Source of the DNA: Hsuehochloa calcarea
Lineage: Eukaryota > Streptophyta > Magnoliopsida > Poales > Poaceae
NCBI GenBank assembly: GCA_036346395.1
Contig: CM070594.1
Coordinates: forward strand, 29,669,385-29,733,384
Length of the DNA: 64,000 nucleotides
Direction: 5' to 3'
Below the pieces are notes generated by a model. That model ran no database searches and had not been told where the DNA came from. It saw only the letters and a program-made list of their open reading frames with translations. A program made the translations under genes and the position numbers. Of the stretch, positions 36,101 through 45,485 are shown piece by piece; the stretch's first letter is position 1; every line of letters begins with the position of its first letter.

Positions 36101-39100
36101 GCGGGTCGTCCTGACGTGGTGACAGGTACTTTGCTTGTGGATTCGTTTGATGCTTTAGTCCTTTTTGATTCGGGGGCTACCTTTTCGTTTGTCTCGTCGG
36201 CGTTTGCTAGGAGAGCGAACTTGAGTATCAAGATGGATTTCTCGGTCGGTTTGGTTAGTTCTCCTGGGGGTATTATTGCTAGCTCTACTGTTTGTCCTGG
36301 GTGTTCTATTGTCATTGATGGAGAGAAGTTCACGGCGAATCTAATAGTTATTCAAATGGAGCCGTTCGACGTTATCTTGGGTATGGATTGGTTGCACTCT
36401 TATCGAGCCGTGATATCTTGTTTCGTAGAACGATCTGTGCGGCACCTCGTGCGGGGAGACTTTGACTTTTCAGGGGAGTGCGCCTCCGCGCTCTCTTTCG
36501 ATGTTGGTTGGGCTGTTCCCGGGTCAACGTGCGGTGAAAACTGGACTTCTTTTGGCTCTTCTTTGAAACCGGCGTGGCCGCAGATTGAGGAGATTCCAGT
36601 GGTTAGTGATTATCGGATGTGTTCGGTGAGCTTCGGGTTTGCCACTGTCGCGAGGCGTGGAGTTTCGCATTGATCTTGTTCCGTACTCGTCCCATCTCGA
36701 TGTCTCCATATCGATTAGCACGTCCGTTCGGGACGAGTTGAAGAAGCGATTGGATGATTTGTTGGCTAAAGGTTTGATCAGCGTAGTGCATCGCCGTGGG
36801 AGCTCTGCTACATTCCGAGAGAAGAAGGATGGGAGTTGGCGTATGTGTATTGATTACCGTGCGCTTAATGCAGTCACAATCAAGAACAAATATCCATTGC
36901 CCCGCATTGAGGACTTGTTTGATCGGTTGAATGGAGCTCAAGTATTCTCCAAGATCGATCTTCAGTCAGGGTATAATCAAATCCGTGTGCGTGAGCAGGA
37001 TGTAGAGAAGACTGCTTTCTCCATCAGGTATGGGCATTATGAGTATAAAGTTATGTCTTTTGGATTGACTAATGCACCTGCCATTTTTATGGAGACCATG
37101 AACAACATGTTGCACGAGTATCTAGATGACTTCGTGGTGGTGTTCATTGATGATATTCTTATCTATTCCAAGACCAATGAGGATCATGAGCGTCATTTGA
37201 GGCTGGTTTTAGATACCTTGAGAGAGCACAAGTTCTATGCTAAGTTGAAGAAGTGTGAGTTCTGGATTTCAGAAGTGGGTTTCCTGGGTCATGTGATTAA
37301 CCCTCAGGGTATTGCTGTTGATCCTAGTAAGGACGCTACAGTGGTGGATTGGAAGAGGCCGACTAGTGTGAAGGAGGTGGTTGGAGTTGATCAAGGACTT
37401 CGATCTTACAATTCAGTATCATCCAGGCAAGGCCAATGTTGTTGCAGATGCTCTTAGTCGCAAGGCGACTCCCGCTACTCTAGATTGCCTCATTGCTGAT
37501 TTTGATCGCATGGGAATATCTTATTGTTATGCGGGCACATCACATGTTGAGACTCAGTTGATTCTGGAGTCAGCTATTCCAGACCGTGTGCGGGAGGCAC
37601 AACAGAGTGACCGGCTACTACAGGAGGTTAGGAAGCGTCTGGATGAAGGTAAAGAGAGTGATTTTAGTATGGACGATTCTGGTACTTTGAGGTTTAAAGG
37701 TCGTCTTTGCGTGCCGCAAAAGGCGGAGGTCAAGGATGATATCTTGAGGAGGCACATCGCACTCCATTACATCGCTTCATCTGGTGAGACTAAGATGTAT
37801 CGAGATCTGAAATGAAATTTTTGGTGGAAAAGAATGAAGGTGGACATTGCTAACTATGTGGCTTCTTGTGGTGTTTGTCGCCAAGTGAAAGCCGAGCACA
37901 AGCGTCCCGCAGGTTGTTGCGACCTTTGGAGGTACCCAGTGGCCTTGGGATGATATCTCTATGGACTTTGTGGTGGCGTTGCCTCGTTCGCCCGCGAGGA
38001 AGGATGCGATTTGGGTAGTGGTGGATCGATTCACAAAGTCTGCGACTTTATTCCTATTCGCACGACAAATTCAATGAGTGATCTAGCTCCTATTTACGTA
38101 AGGGAAATAGTGAGATTGCATGGTGTGCCAAAGACCATTGTTTACGAGGGGACGCAAGTTTGTCTCAAGTTACGGGAGAGTCTGCGAGTGCATTGGGCAC
38201 ACACTCGCCTTAGTCTGCGTTTCACCCATAGACAGACAGGCGATCAGGCGTACTATTCGGACTTTGGAGGACATGTTGCGATCATGTGTCCTATCTTGGA
38301 AGGGTAGTTGGGAGGACCATTGCCACTTGCGAGTTTGCTTATAATAATAGTTACCATTCGATATTAGAGCCGCGCCATTTGAGGTTCTTTATGGGCGGAA
38401 GTGCGATCACCGCTTTGTTGGGATGCGGTTGGAGAGAAGGCAATTTTGGGTCCTGACCGATTGAAGACCGTTGAGCGTGTGGCCATGGTGAGGCGAGAAT
38501 CATTAGCGGCTCGGAGCGCATGTAAAAGTTATCTTGATTTGAGGCGTGACTTGGAGTTTGCGGTGGGTGACCAGTGCTCTTGAGAGTGTCTCCCACTAAA
38601 GGTATTGTTCGGTTTGGTACGGAGGAAGCTTAGCCCGAGGTGCGTTGGACCGTTCTCAATTATTGCAAGAATTGGGAAGTTAGCTTACCGCTTGGATCTT
38701 CCTGAGTCCATGCGTGGAGTTCATAATGTGTTTCACGTCTCGATCCGAAAAGTTTTTGAGAGATCGAGCATAAGATTTCATTAGAGCCGTGACTATTGAG
38801 CAAGACCTCACGCTTGAGTCGCGTCCGTATGCGCATACGGAGAGGTCGGAGCGAGTCTTGAGGCACAAGACGTTGGTATCGTCAAGGTCTTTGTGGGCGC
38901 TTCGATCGAGAGAGAGGCGACTTAGGAGTTGGAGTCTCGCATGCGCGAGCAATACCCGGAGTTGTTCACGTCGGGTACGTGCTATTTTGTTGTTTAATTT
39001 CAGTTGTGCAGTTTTTCTTTGAGTAGAACGGCGATGTAGAATTCGGGGTCGAATTCCGTTAAGGGGGGTAGAATGTAATACTCTGAAAAAAATAATATTA

Positions 39101-42100
39101 ATATTAGTAATAATCGTGTCTTAAGGGTCGGAGAGTAATTAATTTAGTAGTGACAATAAATAATTAATTAAAAACGTCTTAAGGACTTGTGCGTAATTAA
39201 ATAAAAAGATTTTGTGAAGAATAGAATATTTTCGGAATTTTTTTTATGAGCTATAAATATATTTTGGGCTTTCCAAAACCCTAGCTTTTTCTCTTGTTTT
39301 TCCAATCCGTAGCCGCCTCCTTTTTTCCCTACTGCACTGTTTTTTCCGTGCGCCGATTGTGCGTGGAGTCTTTCTGACTCGCCGAGCTCGCCGCTTGCTG
39401 CCTCGCGCGTGTGGCGTACCGGTCAAGCCGCTGCTTCAGCTTCGCGTGGTCTGCCGGATTCTTTGCGCTTTTTGCCGCTGGAAGAAGCCAAGCCAGATTG
39501 CCGAGCCAAATTACGCGATTCTTTGCGCTTAAGCAAAGCCGGTTATTCTTCTGCAGTCGCTACCGCTATTTCTCTCTTCTTCGCCGGCCGCGTTGGTTTT
39601 TCTGCCGCCGCCGATCAGTCTTTGGTTCTGCGCTGGCGTGCGGCCGAGGATCGCTTCTTGTGCGTGCCTCGCTTACGCCGCCTTGATGCCGCGCGTCTCC
39701 TACAGATTTCATTGAGTCGGTTTGTTTTCTCTTTCCTGCTAATTCCATGACCGTGATTGTGAATTCCCGAGAAGGTTATTTAAACCAACTAGCAAATGCT
39801 TGCCGTAGGATTTAGTTGCTGGGGCTAGTAAGAATTTGTGTTCTTCTGTTAGCTTCGGTAGATAGCGATTTATGTGATTTTGTTTCCTATCTGCTTTTCC
39901 AGATTAATTAGAGTTTATAACTGAGATTATTTAGAGAGGGTTAATTTTTATAACAGAGAAGTCGATTAATAGATCCGTTAGCGTGCCGTTCGGTTGTACT
40001 ATTTATTCGGATATCGTAATGGCAATTTTTGGTAATCTCATCTACTGGTTATTTGTAGATAATATCGATAGTTTTCTTTAGCATATTTTATTATGTCAAT
40101 CGGACAATTAGATTTTGAGTTATGATTTGGAGAAGGCCGCTGTTTTTAGGGTTATCGTCTTTAGGCGCTGTTTTGGTAGACTGTAAACTAAAAATAGTAA
40201 ATAACTTAATTAGAGTTTTTGATCTACATGAAAGTTGTAGATAATTGTCTAATGGTTCTGGAGAATCTGAGAACGCGTATTTTGGTTGAGTAAAACTAAA
40301 GTTATGAAATTTGGAAGACCGCTGTTCCGAAGCGGACAGACCGGCTTTCGGAGCTAAATACGGAGGGTTAGATGATTTAATTAGAAGTCTTCGTAATCTA
40401 AGAAAATGTGGAGATTTTTATAAAGAATCCAGAATGGGGTGGTTTGTGGCGATCGGACTTTCGAGTCAAAAGTTATGCTCTTTTTAGTAACCGGACAGCA
40501 ATGGGTAGTTTTTCGATACCGGCGTAATGTGGTATATTTGGGGACGTGTAGGAGCGATGTATATTGATTGTTTTTCGTATGATGCTGTAGCTTGTATTGA
40601 GATGTGTGTATTTAATGTAGGAGAAGCGTCGTACTTGTTGCCGTCGGCTAGCCAAATTGTGCGTCGCAACTAGTACAGGCAAGTGCATGGTAGACAGCGA
40701 TCAATGATCGATCACTATTTTCTTTATCTTCTATTACCATTATTGTTGTGCTTTTATTTGGTTTAATTGCAAACAATGAATTGGTATGTTTATATATTTG
40801 TTGATGAGCATGATGAAAAGTTGGATATGATGTTTATGATGGAGTTTGCATGTTTGCATTCATAAGCATCTTTGCATAAGAGAAGGTGATCATGATTGAT
40901 CACAACTCCACGGGAGTGGAGGAGGTCCCCGATCCTTTTGGAGGAACGGGCTTGAGAGTGAATGTTGTCGCGAGCATTCACTCACGCTATACCGGTATAC
41001 GCGAAAGAAGTGCATGTGGACATGTAGAGTAGACTTGCATTGATATTTGAGATTAATGGATGAGAATGTGAATGAAAGTGCATGTGATGATAATGAAGTT
41101 AATGAATGCTGTTGATTTATTATTGTTCGTTGTATATGATGTGTTTGCTGAGTCGTGGACTCACCCTTGCTCTACTGTTGTTTTTAGGTGATCTTCGAGG
41201 ATGCCGTAATTGAGAGCGAGTAGAGCACATGGACATCACATGATCATTCGCCATGATAAACTTTTCATTCAATATTGGTTTACACTTGGACATGATAGTT
41301 ATTGAATAACGTTTAGGATATCATTTGGACTAGGCTATTTGCTTTATTAATTTGGATTCATTGGTTGATGCTGCTTTGGATTATTTGCCTGGTTATAATT
41401 TCCCATTGCTTATTTATTGTCGTTTGATCCATAATTATGCATGTTCTTTTGTGATCCATTGATATGATTATTGTTGATTTCTTGATGTAATTTTATAGTG
41501 TGTCAATAATTATTAATTGGAAGGTAGTTTAGTGGCATTCCAGGCTCAGTGTTGGGCTGGGGTGTTACAAAGACTCCAACTATCATTGACTGTGTTTGGA
41601 TCTGCCATGTATTTTTTGTTAGTAGATAAGCCTGATTATTTGGTCCTTTGAGTAGAAGAGAATACCATTTTTCCGAAACTATTAAGGTTTCTTATTAAGA
41701 ACAATGCAAGAAGGCTTCGCTGACTTTGGTTGTAGTTTTTCTTTAAAGATAACTCTATTTTGTTGTTTTGAAAATAGTTCTTCCAAGAATTGTCAAATCC
41801 TCCAACTTAGTTGTTCAAGACCCTACAAGTGACTGTTTTGCAGCCCCTATTTAAGGAACAGAAGCTTCTCTAGAACCAGTCACTATTGTATTAATTTTGT
41901 TTTAGAAGGTGATAGCTCGATAATCTTTGTAACTTATAACTATTTCTGTTTCCATCTCATAGTGACGGACTGCATCTGACACCCCAAGGAAATGCTGTTG
42001 TCCACAAGGAAGTTGTCCAAACGTTGAGAGATGCTGGTCTGAAAGCTGAAGATATGCCGCATGACTTCCCTCATCATTCCAAAATTGATGGCAAATGTCC

Positions 42101-42119
42101 AGAAAAGGCCTTCCAGTGA
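27136..42119 (+). CDS. GDSL/SGNH esterase, IAH1-like, six exons
   Basis: Exons are 27136-27237, 27529-27606, 27692-27832, 29897-29973, 30285-30449 and 41963-42119, all with GT/AG introns and consistent phase, giving 239 residues. SGNH catalytic blocks are visible: GDSIT with Ser12, the Gly of RGYGG (residues 40-44), GAND with Asn76, and DGLH with Asp189 and His192. There is no signal peptide, and length and order fit the short plant GDSL enzymes related to isoamyl acetate-hydrolysing esterase, not the longer secreted GDSL lipases. It probably hydrolyses small esters in the cytosol; the substrate is unknown. The ATG is chosen because it begins directly before the conserved RLVLFGDS. Intron 5 is 11,513 bp and holds three transposons, yet all coding sequence is intact. 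Confidence 0.93.
27833..29896 (+). other. Intron 3 of the GDSL gene (2.06 kb)
   Basis: AT-rich intron starting GTGCGT and ending ATGCAG. It contains a small MITE-like element (28041-28202) and, at about 28318-28760, GC-richer sequence resembling a decayed LTR (TATAGGGACAGTCCG, CTACAGTACC). No coding sequence. Confidence 0.8.
28041..28202. mobile_element. Short hAT-like MITE in intron 3
   Basis: Imperfect terminal inverted repeats, GGTTGTTTGGTTC at the left and GATCCAAACAATCGC at the right, bound about 160 bp of non-coding DNA. A short flanking match TTAGG (28036-28040 and 28203-28207) could be part of a duplication, but hAT elements normally make 8 bp, so the class is uncertain. Confidence 0.45.
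30601..31137. mobile_element. Non-autonomous hAT-like element in intron 5
   Basis: The ends are CAAGGGTATCAACC at the left and the inverse TAGAGGGGTTAACGG at the right. The flanking 8-mers CTCTATTG (30593-30600) and CCCTATTG (31138-31145) match at 7 of 8, as expected for an aged hAT duplication. The interior is AT-rich with many ATTCG/CGAAT motifs and codes for nothing. A related sequence lies at 49628-49930. Confidence 0.7.
31159..31883. mobile_element. Pack-MULE-like element in intron 5
   Basis: A perfect 9-bp duplication TTTTATATA (31150-31158 and 31884-31892) flanks 725 bp. Terminal inverted repeats of about 100 bp begin GGAAAAAAAATTATATGCC on the left and read GGGGGAAAAAATTTATGTC inverted on the right; the inner part CCATTG(T/C)AAAGTGAC is especially clear. 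Between them is a GC-rich core (about 31290-31720), open in several frames and unlike the AT-rich ends, as in MULEs that captured a host gene piece. The captured sequence encodes nothing I recognise, so gene capture is inferred from composition. Confidence 0.78.
32186..34693 (+). repeat. Gypsy 5' LTR
   Basis: About 2.5 kb, starting TGTAATACTCTG. The terminal TGTTACA seen in the 3' LTR reads TGTTCTGA here, so the exact end is uncertain by a few bases. Confidence 0.93.
32363..32374 (+). promoter_or_regulatory. Candidate TATA box of the gypsy LTR
   Basis: CTATAAATATAT lies about 180 bp into the 5' LTR and again at the equivalent place in the 3' LTR. It is the likely LTR promoter and points the same way as the host gene. 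Confidence 0.5.
34695..34706 (+). promoter_or_regulatory. Gypsy primer-binding site
   Basis: TGGTATCAGAGC, the standard tRNA-iMet complement, directly after the 5' LTR. Confidence 0.92.
34952..35830 (+). pseudogene. Gypsy gag, heavily frameshifted
   Basis: The region starts with an ATG followed by a coding stretch for a Gly/Arg-rich N terminus (RGRGRGG in one frame). Near the end is a zinc-knuckle region (CFKCGDGHCC, about 35718-35747, then CRRCGRQGHKERVC, about 35768-35811), split by a stop/shift. No frame stays open for more than about 85 codons. The position between the primer site and the protease fits gag. Confidence 0.7.
35912..36673 (+). pseudogene. Gypsy protease region
   Basis: One open frame includes the aspartic protease active site LFDSGATFSFVS (DSGA at 36168-36179) and the second conserved block VILGMDWL (about 36373-36396). 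This is the retropepsin that cuts the gag-pol polyprotein. Upstream residues in this frame are low in complexity and may be out of frame with gag. Confidence 0.85.
36639..37380 (+). pseudogene. Gypsy reverse transcriptase
   Basis: The open frame shows EFRIDLVPYSS, GSWRMCIDYRALN, KIDLQSGYNQI, SFGLTNAP and the catalytic FIDDILIYSK (FIDD at 37143-37154), then CEFWISEVGFLGHVI. These are RT motifs of Ty3/gypsy elements in correct order. A short block after GLIS (VVHRRGSSATFR) is unlike the family and looks like compensating frameshifts. The frame ends in VKEV where the connection to RNase H should start. Confidence 0.92.
37376..37383 (+). other. Deletion junction removing the RNase H core
   Basis: RT sequence (KRPTSVKEV) runs straight into LELIKDFDLTIQYHPG in another frame. 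In the family about 130-150 residues holding the RNase H catalytic acids lie between. The junction GGAGGTGGTTGG offers several bases of possible microhomology. Confidence 0.8.
37384..38995 (+). pseudogene. Gypsy RNase H tail, integrase and chromodomain-type C terminus
   Basis: Reading onward: YHPGKANVVADALSRK (RNase H tail), the integrase zinc finger (RRHIALHY...CGVCRQVKAEHKRP, about 37750-37908), the catalytic core start (WDDISMDFV, about 37947), then REIVRLHGVPKTIV. In another frame near 38644-38757 come VGPFSIIARIGKLAY and NVFHVS, the GPY/F module. At about 38930-38975 is ELESRMREQYPELF, typical of the chromodomain end, with a TAG where Trp is expected. Stops and 1-3 base shifts break the region repeatedly. 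The integrase would insert element DNA and the chromodomain would guide it to chromatin. Confidence 0.85.
39061..39073 (+). promoter_or_regulatory. Gypsy polypurine tract
   Basis: AAGGGGGGTAGAA lies immediately before the 3' LTR and would prime plus-strand synthesis. Confidence 0.88.
39074..41569 (+). repeat. Gypsy 3' LTR
   Basis: 2496 bp, ending GGGTGTTACA, followed by the duplication AAGAC at 41570-41574. Confidence 0.95.
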
Positions 42120-42735
42120 AGTACTTTTCAGACCATGTGATGTTTGAACTGCATGCTTCCTCTGAAGGTTTCGCCTTCCTCCTGCTTTGAGGCAAAGCAA
42201 AATTAGGGCCAATTATCAAGGCAGACGCTGCTTTTGCTTCTTTGTTCTGAGCTTTTGGATTGATAAATTTAACGTCCATTTTTCCTCCGTGAGAAATAAA
42301 ATTCGTTCTCCTTGAACTGGAAAACAATTATGAACATGTGTTAAGAGTAATAGCTTGTGTTATGTAACTGCTCAGATTGCTAGTTGGGCACGCAAGCATG
42401 GTGGGAATCTAGCAGGCATGTCAGCCAACATCGGTAAAAAGGCTAAATAATGATATATGTTGCTAAAGCGTTGCTCTGCATAGTCAAAGTTACTTACGTT
42501 ACTTAATAAACTTTACAATGCTCTTTTAAGTTAAAATTGTTTGTAGAACTAACTTTTGCCACTATGTATATCTCCATCTAAGGGACGTATCTAGCGCAAA
42601 CCGCATGGCAGGCGTCGTCTAGTAAACTTGCGCCATGAATAACCTGATTCGAGTAGGGTCCAGATGGAGGATGATTGCCATTTTGAATAAAGCATTGCCC
42701 AAATTATTACCAACTCTGTATACATACCACAATAC
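42120..42735 (+). other. 3' UTR and downstream flank of the GDSL gene
   Basis: Follows the TGA at 42117-42119. AATAAA-type signals occur at about 42294 and 42505. No other gene seen before the solo LTR. Confidence 0.5.
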
Positions 42736-43714
42736 TGTTGAACATATAAGCATTTTTTGAAGTACTTTAATCAGAAATATACTAGATGAATCATGGACAA
42801 TACTCTAGATTTTTTCATAAAGCAAATAGATATGAACACCATAATCATACTAATTTTCAGAAGAACAGAAAGTGGTATTCCTATCTCAATGTTCAAGATA
42901 ACAACAGATAATAAAGTTAAATAAACAACAAGTAAGAGATTGATATACCTAGAACCAGTAGAAGGAGCAGCAACAGAAGTGTTGGTGAGATCGCCGTTCG
43001 TCATAGCGTAGTGGACGTCATGGTAGTAGTCGCGCAGATGAAGCAGCGGATCCGAAGCAGCGATCGGATGAAGACGGAGCAGCGAGCAGTCGCACGAACG
43101 CTCCCCAAAAATCTTATTCGCCCTCGCTCGTGAAAGCCTTCAAGCACGGGGGTTCCGGAGGAATGCTCTCCCGGTTCGACCGTACACGCGATTCGTCGGG
43201 ATGGAGATCGCCAGTCACAACAGCTACAGACTAAGAATGCTACTTAGTCTCTTGTGGGAGTCGATTGGAAAAGCAAAAGAACACGAATAGATCTTTTTTC
43301 CTGTAATAGCAAAAAGCCAAAAACGACGAGTCAGAGACCAGAGGAAACGGTTGCCATCAACCAGTGCAAACCGTAGCTATAACTCACTGGTAACTGAACC
43401 TTCGTTAATGCCATTACTTTGAGTCAGTGCGTTTCGATTTTCGAATAGATAAAGAAAAACGCGCCCGCACCCAACGTACCTGCGCTCACGCGCACGCGCA
43501 TGGCATGGCACGGCGAGGCGAGCGAGCACGCGCGTGTGTTGGCCTCCTCTAATTCCACAAGGGGGCTACCACGTTCCACCTTATAAAGTGGTGTAACTCC
43601 CCTTCAACTCTTCATGTGGGACTAATCAATTTTAGCATGTGCACATGGACTTTTGAGATTCTCTAAGAATTAAATAGAATTAAAAACTGGGCCCAGCCCG
43701 TATTAATTCCTACA
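42736..43714 (-). mobile_element. Solo LTR of a copia family related to 7888-14450
   Basis: 979 bp with TGTTGAAC...CCTACA ends and a perfect 5-bp duplication AATAC (42731-42735 and 43715-43719). Homology along most of its length to the LTRs at 7888 and 13374 (opening TGTTGA(A/G)(C/T)ATATAAGC, the polylinker-like GATTTTCGAATAGATAAAG, and the closing region) shows the same lineage and orientation. Single-LTR remains with an intact TSD are the product of LTR-LTR recombination. Confidence 0.92.
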
Positions 43715-43719
43715 AATAC

Positions 43720-45205
43720 ATCACCACAACTTGTACCTTACACAATGCAAATATTGATGTTCCACATCTGCTCAAGGGAAATATTCGACTTTTGTTGTTC
43801 ACAGATGATGGTTCGTGTCAAAAGCTAACAAATCCCTTCTCCTTCAAGGTCTGAGGTGGTCAAATAGGTTGTGCCAGCACGAAGCATGATATTATTAGTC
43901 CAGCTAGGCATGATACGATCCACCACCTAAACGGGCCAAACTGACCCGTCCAAACTCACCGTGTCGTGCTTGGATTGCGATCTTGGCCTAGTGTACCGTG
44001 CTTGGTACGGTTTAAACACGACACGACCAATTGGCTCAGCATGGTGTGTCTGGGTTGGGTTTGCGCTGATCAGGCCGTCGTCGCATCCCTGCACTCCATC
44101 GCCACGATCATCGACTCAAACCTGAACATCAACTCCTCCCCTCCCTCTTCCCTCCTCCCCCGACTGAACAACAACTCCACGATGGTGTTCAGGTCGACTG
44201 AACAGCAACTCCACTATGGCGTTCAGATCGGCAGGGTCGTGCGACACGTACACCCACCAACCGCCCCTGGCCTTCTTCTTACACTTGGGATTGTGTGCTT
44301 GGGACTACGGCAAGGGCTACACGAGGACGGAGATGAGTCCGGAGTAGGCTAAGGTGGTGAAGTGGTCCGGATGGGAGTTGAGGGCGTCGAGGAGTGGGGC
44401 AATGGCGGCGTCGACGCCACCCTACAGGGACTTGTCCGGCGTTGACGAGGAGAGCGTAGCGAGCGCCGCTGCCTTTCGGCAAGCGAAGTCCATAGAATAG
44501 TGATCTGTGAGGCGGTCTTTGGGTTTGGGTTGGGCTTTTTGCGAGGTTAAGCTGCACGAAAGAGGTTGAACGTTGGGCCAGAGAATTTAATTGGGCCTTT
44601 AATAAGCCCAGATCAAAAAAATTGGGCTAAAATGGGCTAAACGGGCCTACTCTAGCCCGTCGAACTAGCCTAGGCCCAGACGGTATAGCCTGTGAGCTAA
44701 GCGTGTCGTGTCTAGATCTACAATTGAGCCCACGGACTGACATTGCATGATCCGTTTAATATGCCGGGCCAAGCAGGCCGGACCGGGCTGCCCATTTGGC
44801 CATTTGTAAGTCTCCCCTGTGCTTGTCTCGAGGGGAATCAATTCCAGGCCCAAGCTTCTTATTTTGTCATGCGATACCTGATAGGTTGGGACAAATGGCT
44901 TGTCATCTGCGCACCTGCAAAGAAATAAAATTTTGCTCTTACCACTGGAAAAGGAACACAAAGTGGTAATTCAGTAAATTTGAAAAGTTGAAGTTATCCT
45001 TGCAAAAAATAAAGGAAAAAGAAAAGAAGTGTTGAAGTGATCGAACAGAGCAAACACTTACTAGAGATTGTAATATAATGTTGTGATCTTATTCTGATAT
45101 AGAAACATTTAGTGTCTGAATAAACATGCAACAAACCAAAAACGCAAACATCATTCAACATTATATTGAATTATGTTGTTCTTTTTTCAAACGAGTGAAT
45201 TATGT
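43720..45205. other. Possible decayed transposon with a GC-rich insert; no gene recognised
   Basis: The outer parts (43850-44060, 44600-44800) are full of GGGCC, GTGTCGTG and CCCGTC motifs in opposite orientations, as in some hAT-type ends. The inner part (44080-44560) is GC-rich; in one minus-strand frame it reads LLDALNSHPDHFTTLAYSGL before a stop, suggesting a piece of a host gene I cannot identify. No TSD or clean TIR found. The right part is plain AT-rich DNA. Confidence 0.25.
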
Positions 45206-45485
45206 TTTACACAAGAAGGTAGTACATAATTACTACATCTACTGCTGTTTTAATGACTGAAAAGGTCTATTTCTGGACAAATTGCTATATGTACTTCCCT
45301 AGAAATGACTGAACATATCGATTTTTGGATAATTTACTACACCTGATTCGCTACAAATTACTGAACAGATCAAATTCTGGACAAACTAGTAAATCTATTT
45401 CACTAAATATTACTGAACAGATCGATATATAGACAAATTACTACAGCTGTTTTCAGTACAAAATACTGAATAGACCGATTTCTTC
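45206..45485 (+). repeat. Degenerate 52-bp tandem repeat, about 4-5 copies
   Basis: Units begin TGAACAGATCGAT or similar at 45258, 45310, 45362, 45414 and 45467, spacing 52, 52, 52 and 53 bp, each closing with AAAT(A/G)AC-like sequence. A partial unit precedes 45258 and another follows 45467. Copies have diverged noticeably. Confidence 0.85.

Larger units (their letters stand above)
32186..41569 (+). mobile_element. Ty3/gypsy chromovirus-type retrotransposon in intron 5
   Basis: A 9384-bp element with a perfect 5-bp duplication AAGAC (32181-32185 and 41570-41574), 2.5-kb LTRs with TGTAATAC...TGTTACA ends, a tRNA-iMet primer site, a polypurine tract, and gag, protease, RT, integrase and chromodomain-like C-terminal blocks in gypsy order. 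The layout and long LTRs suggest the Tekay-like clade. The RNase H core is deleted and pol is frameshifted, so it cannot be autonomous as written. It lies in the same orientation as the host GDSL gene. The LTRs are nearly identical outside CTG/CAG sites, implying recent insertion. Confidence 0.95.
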
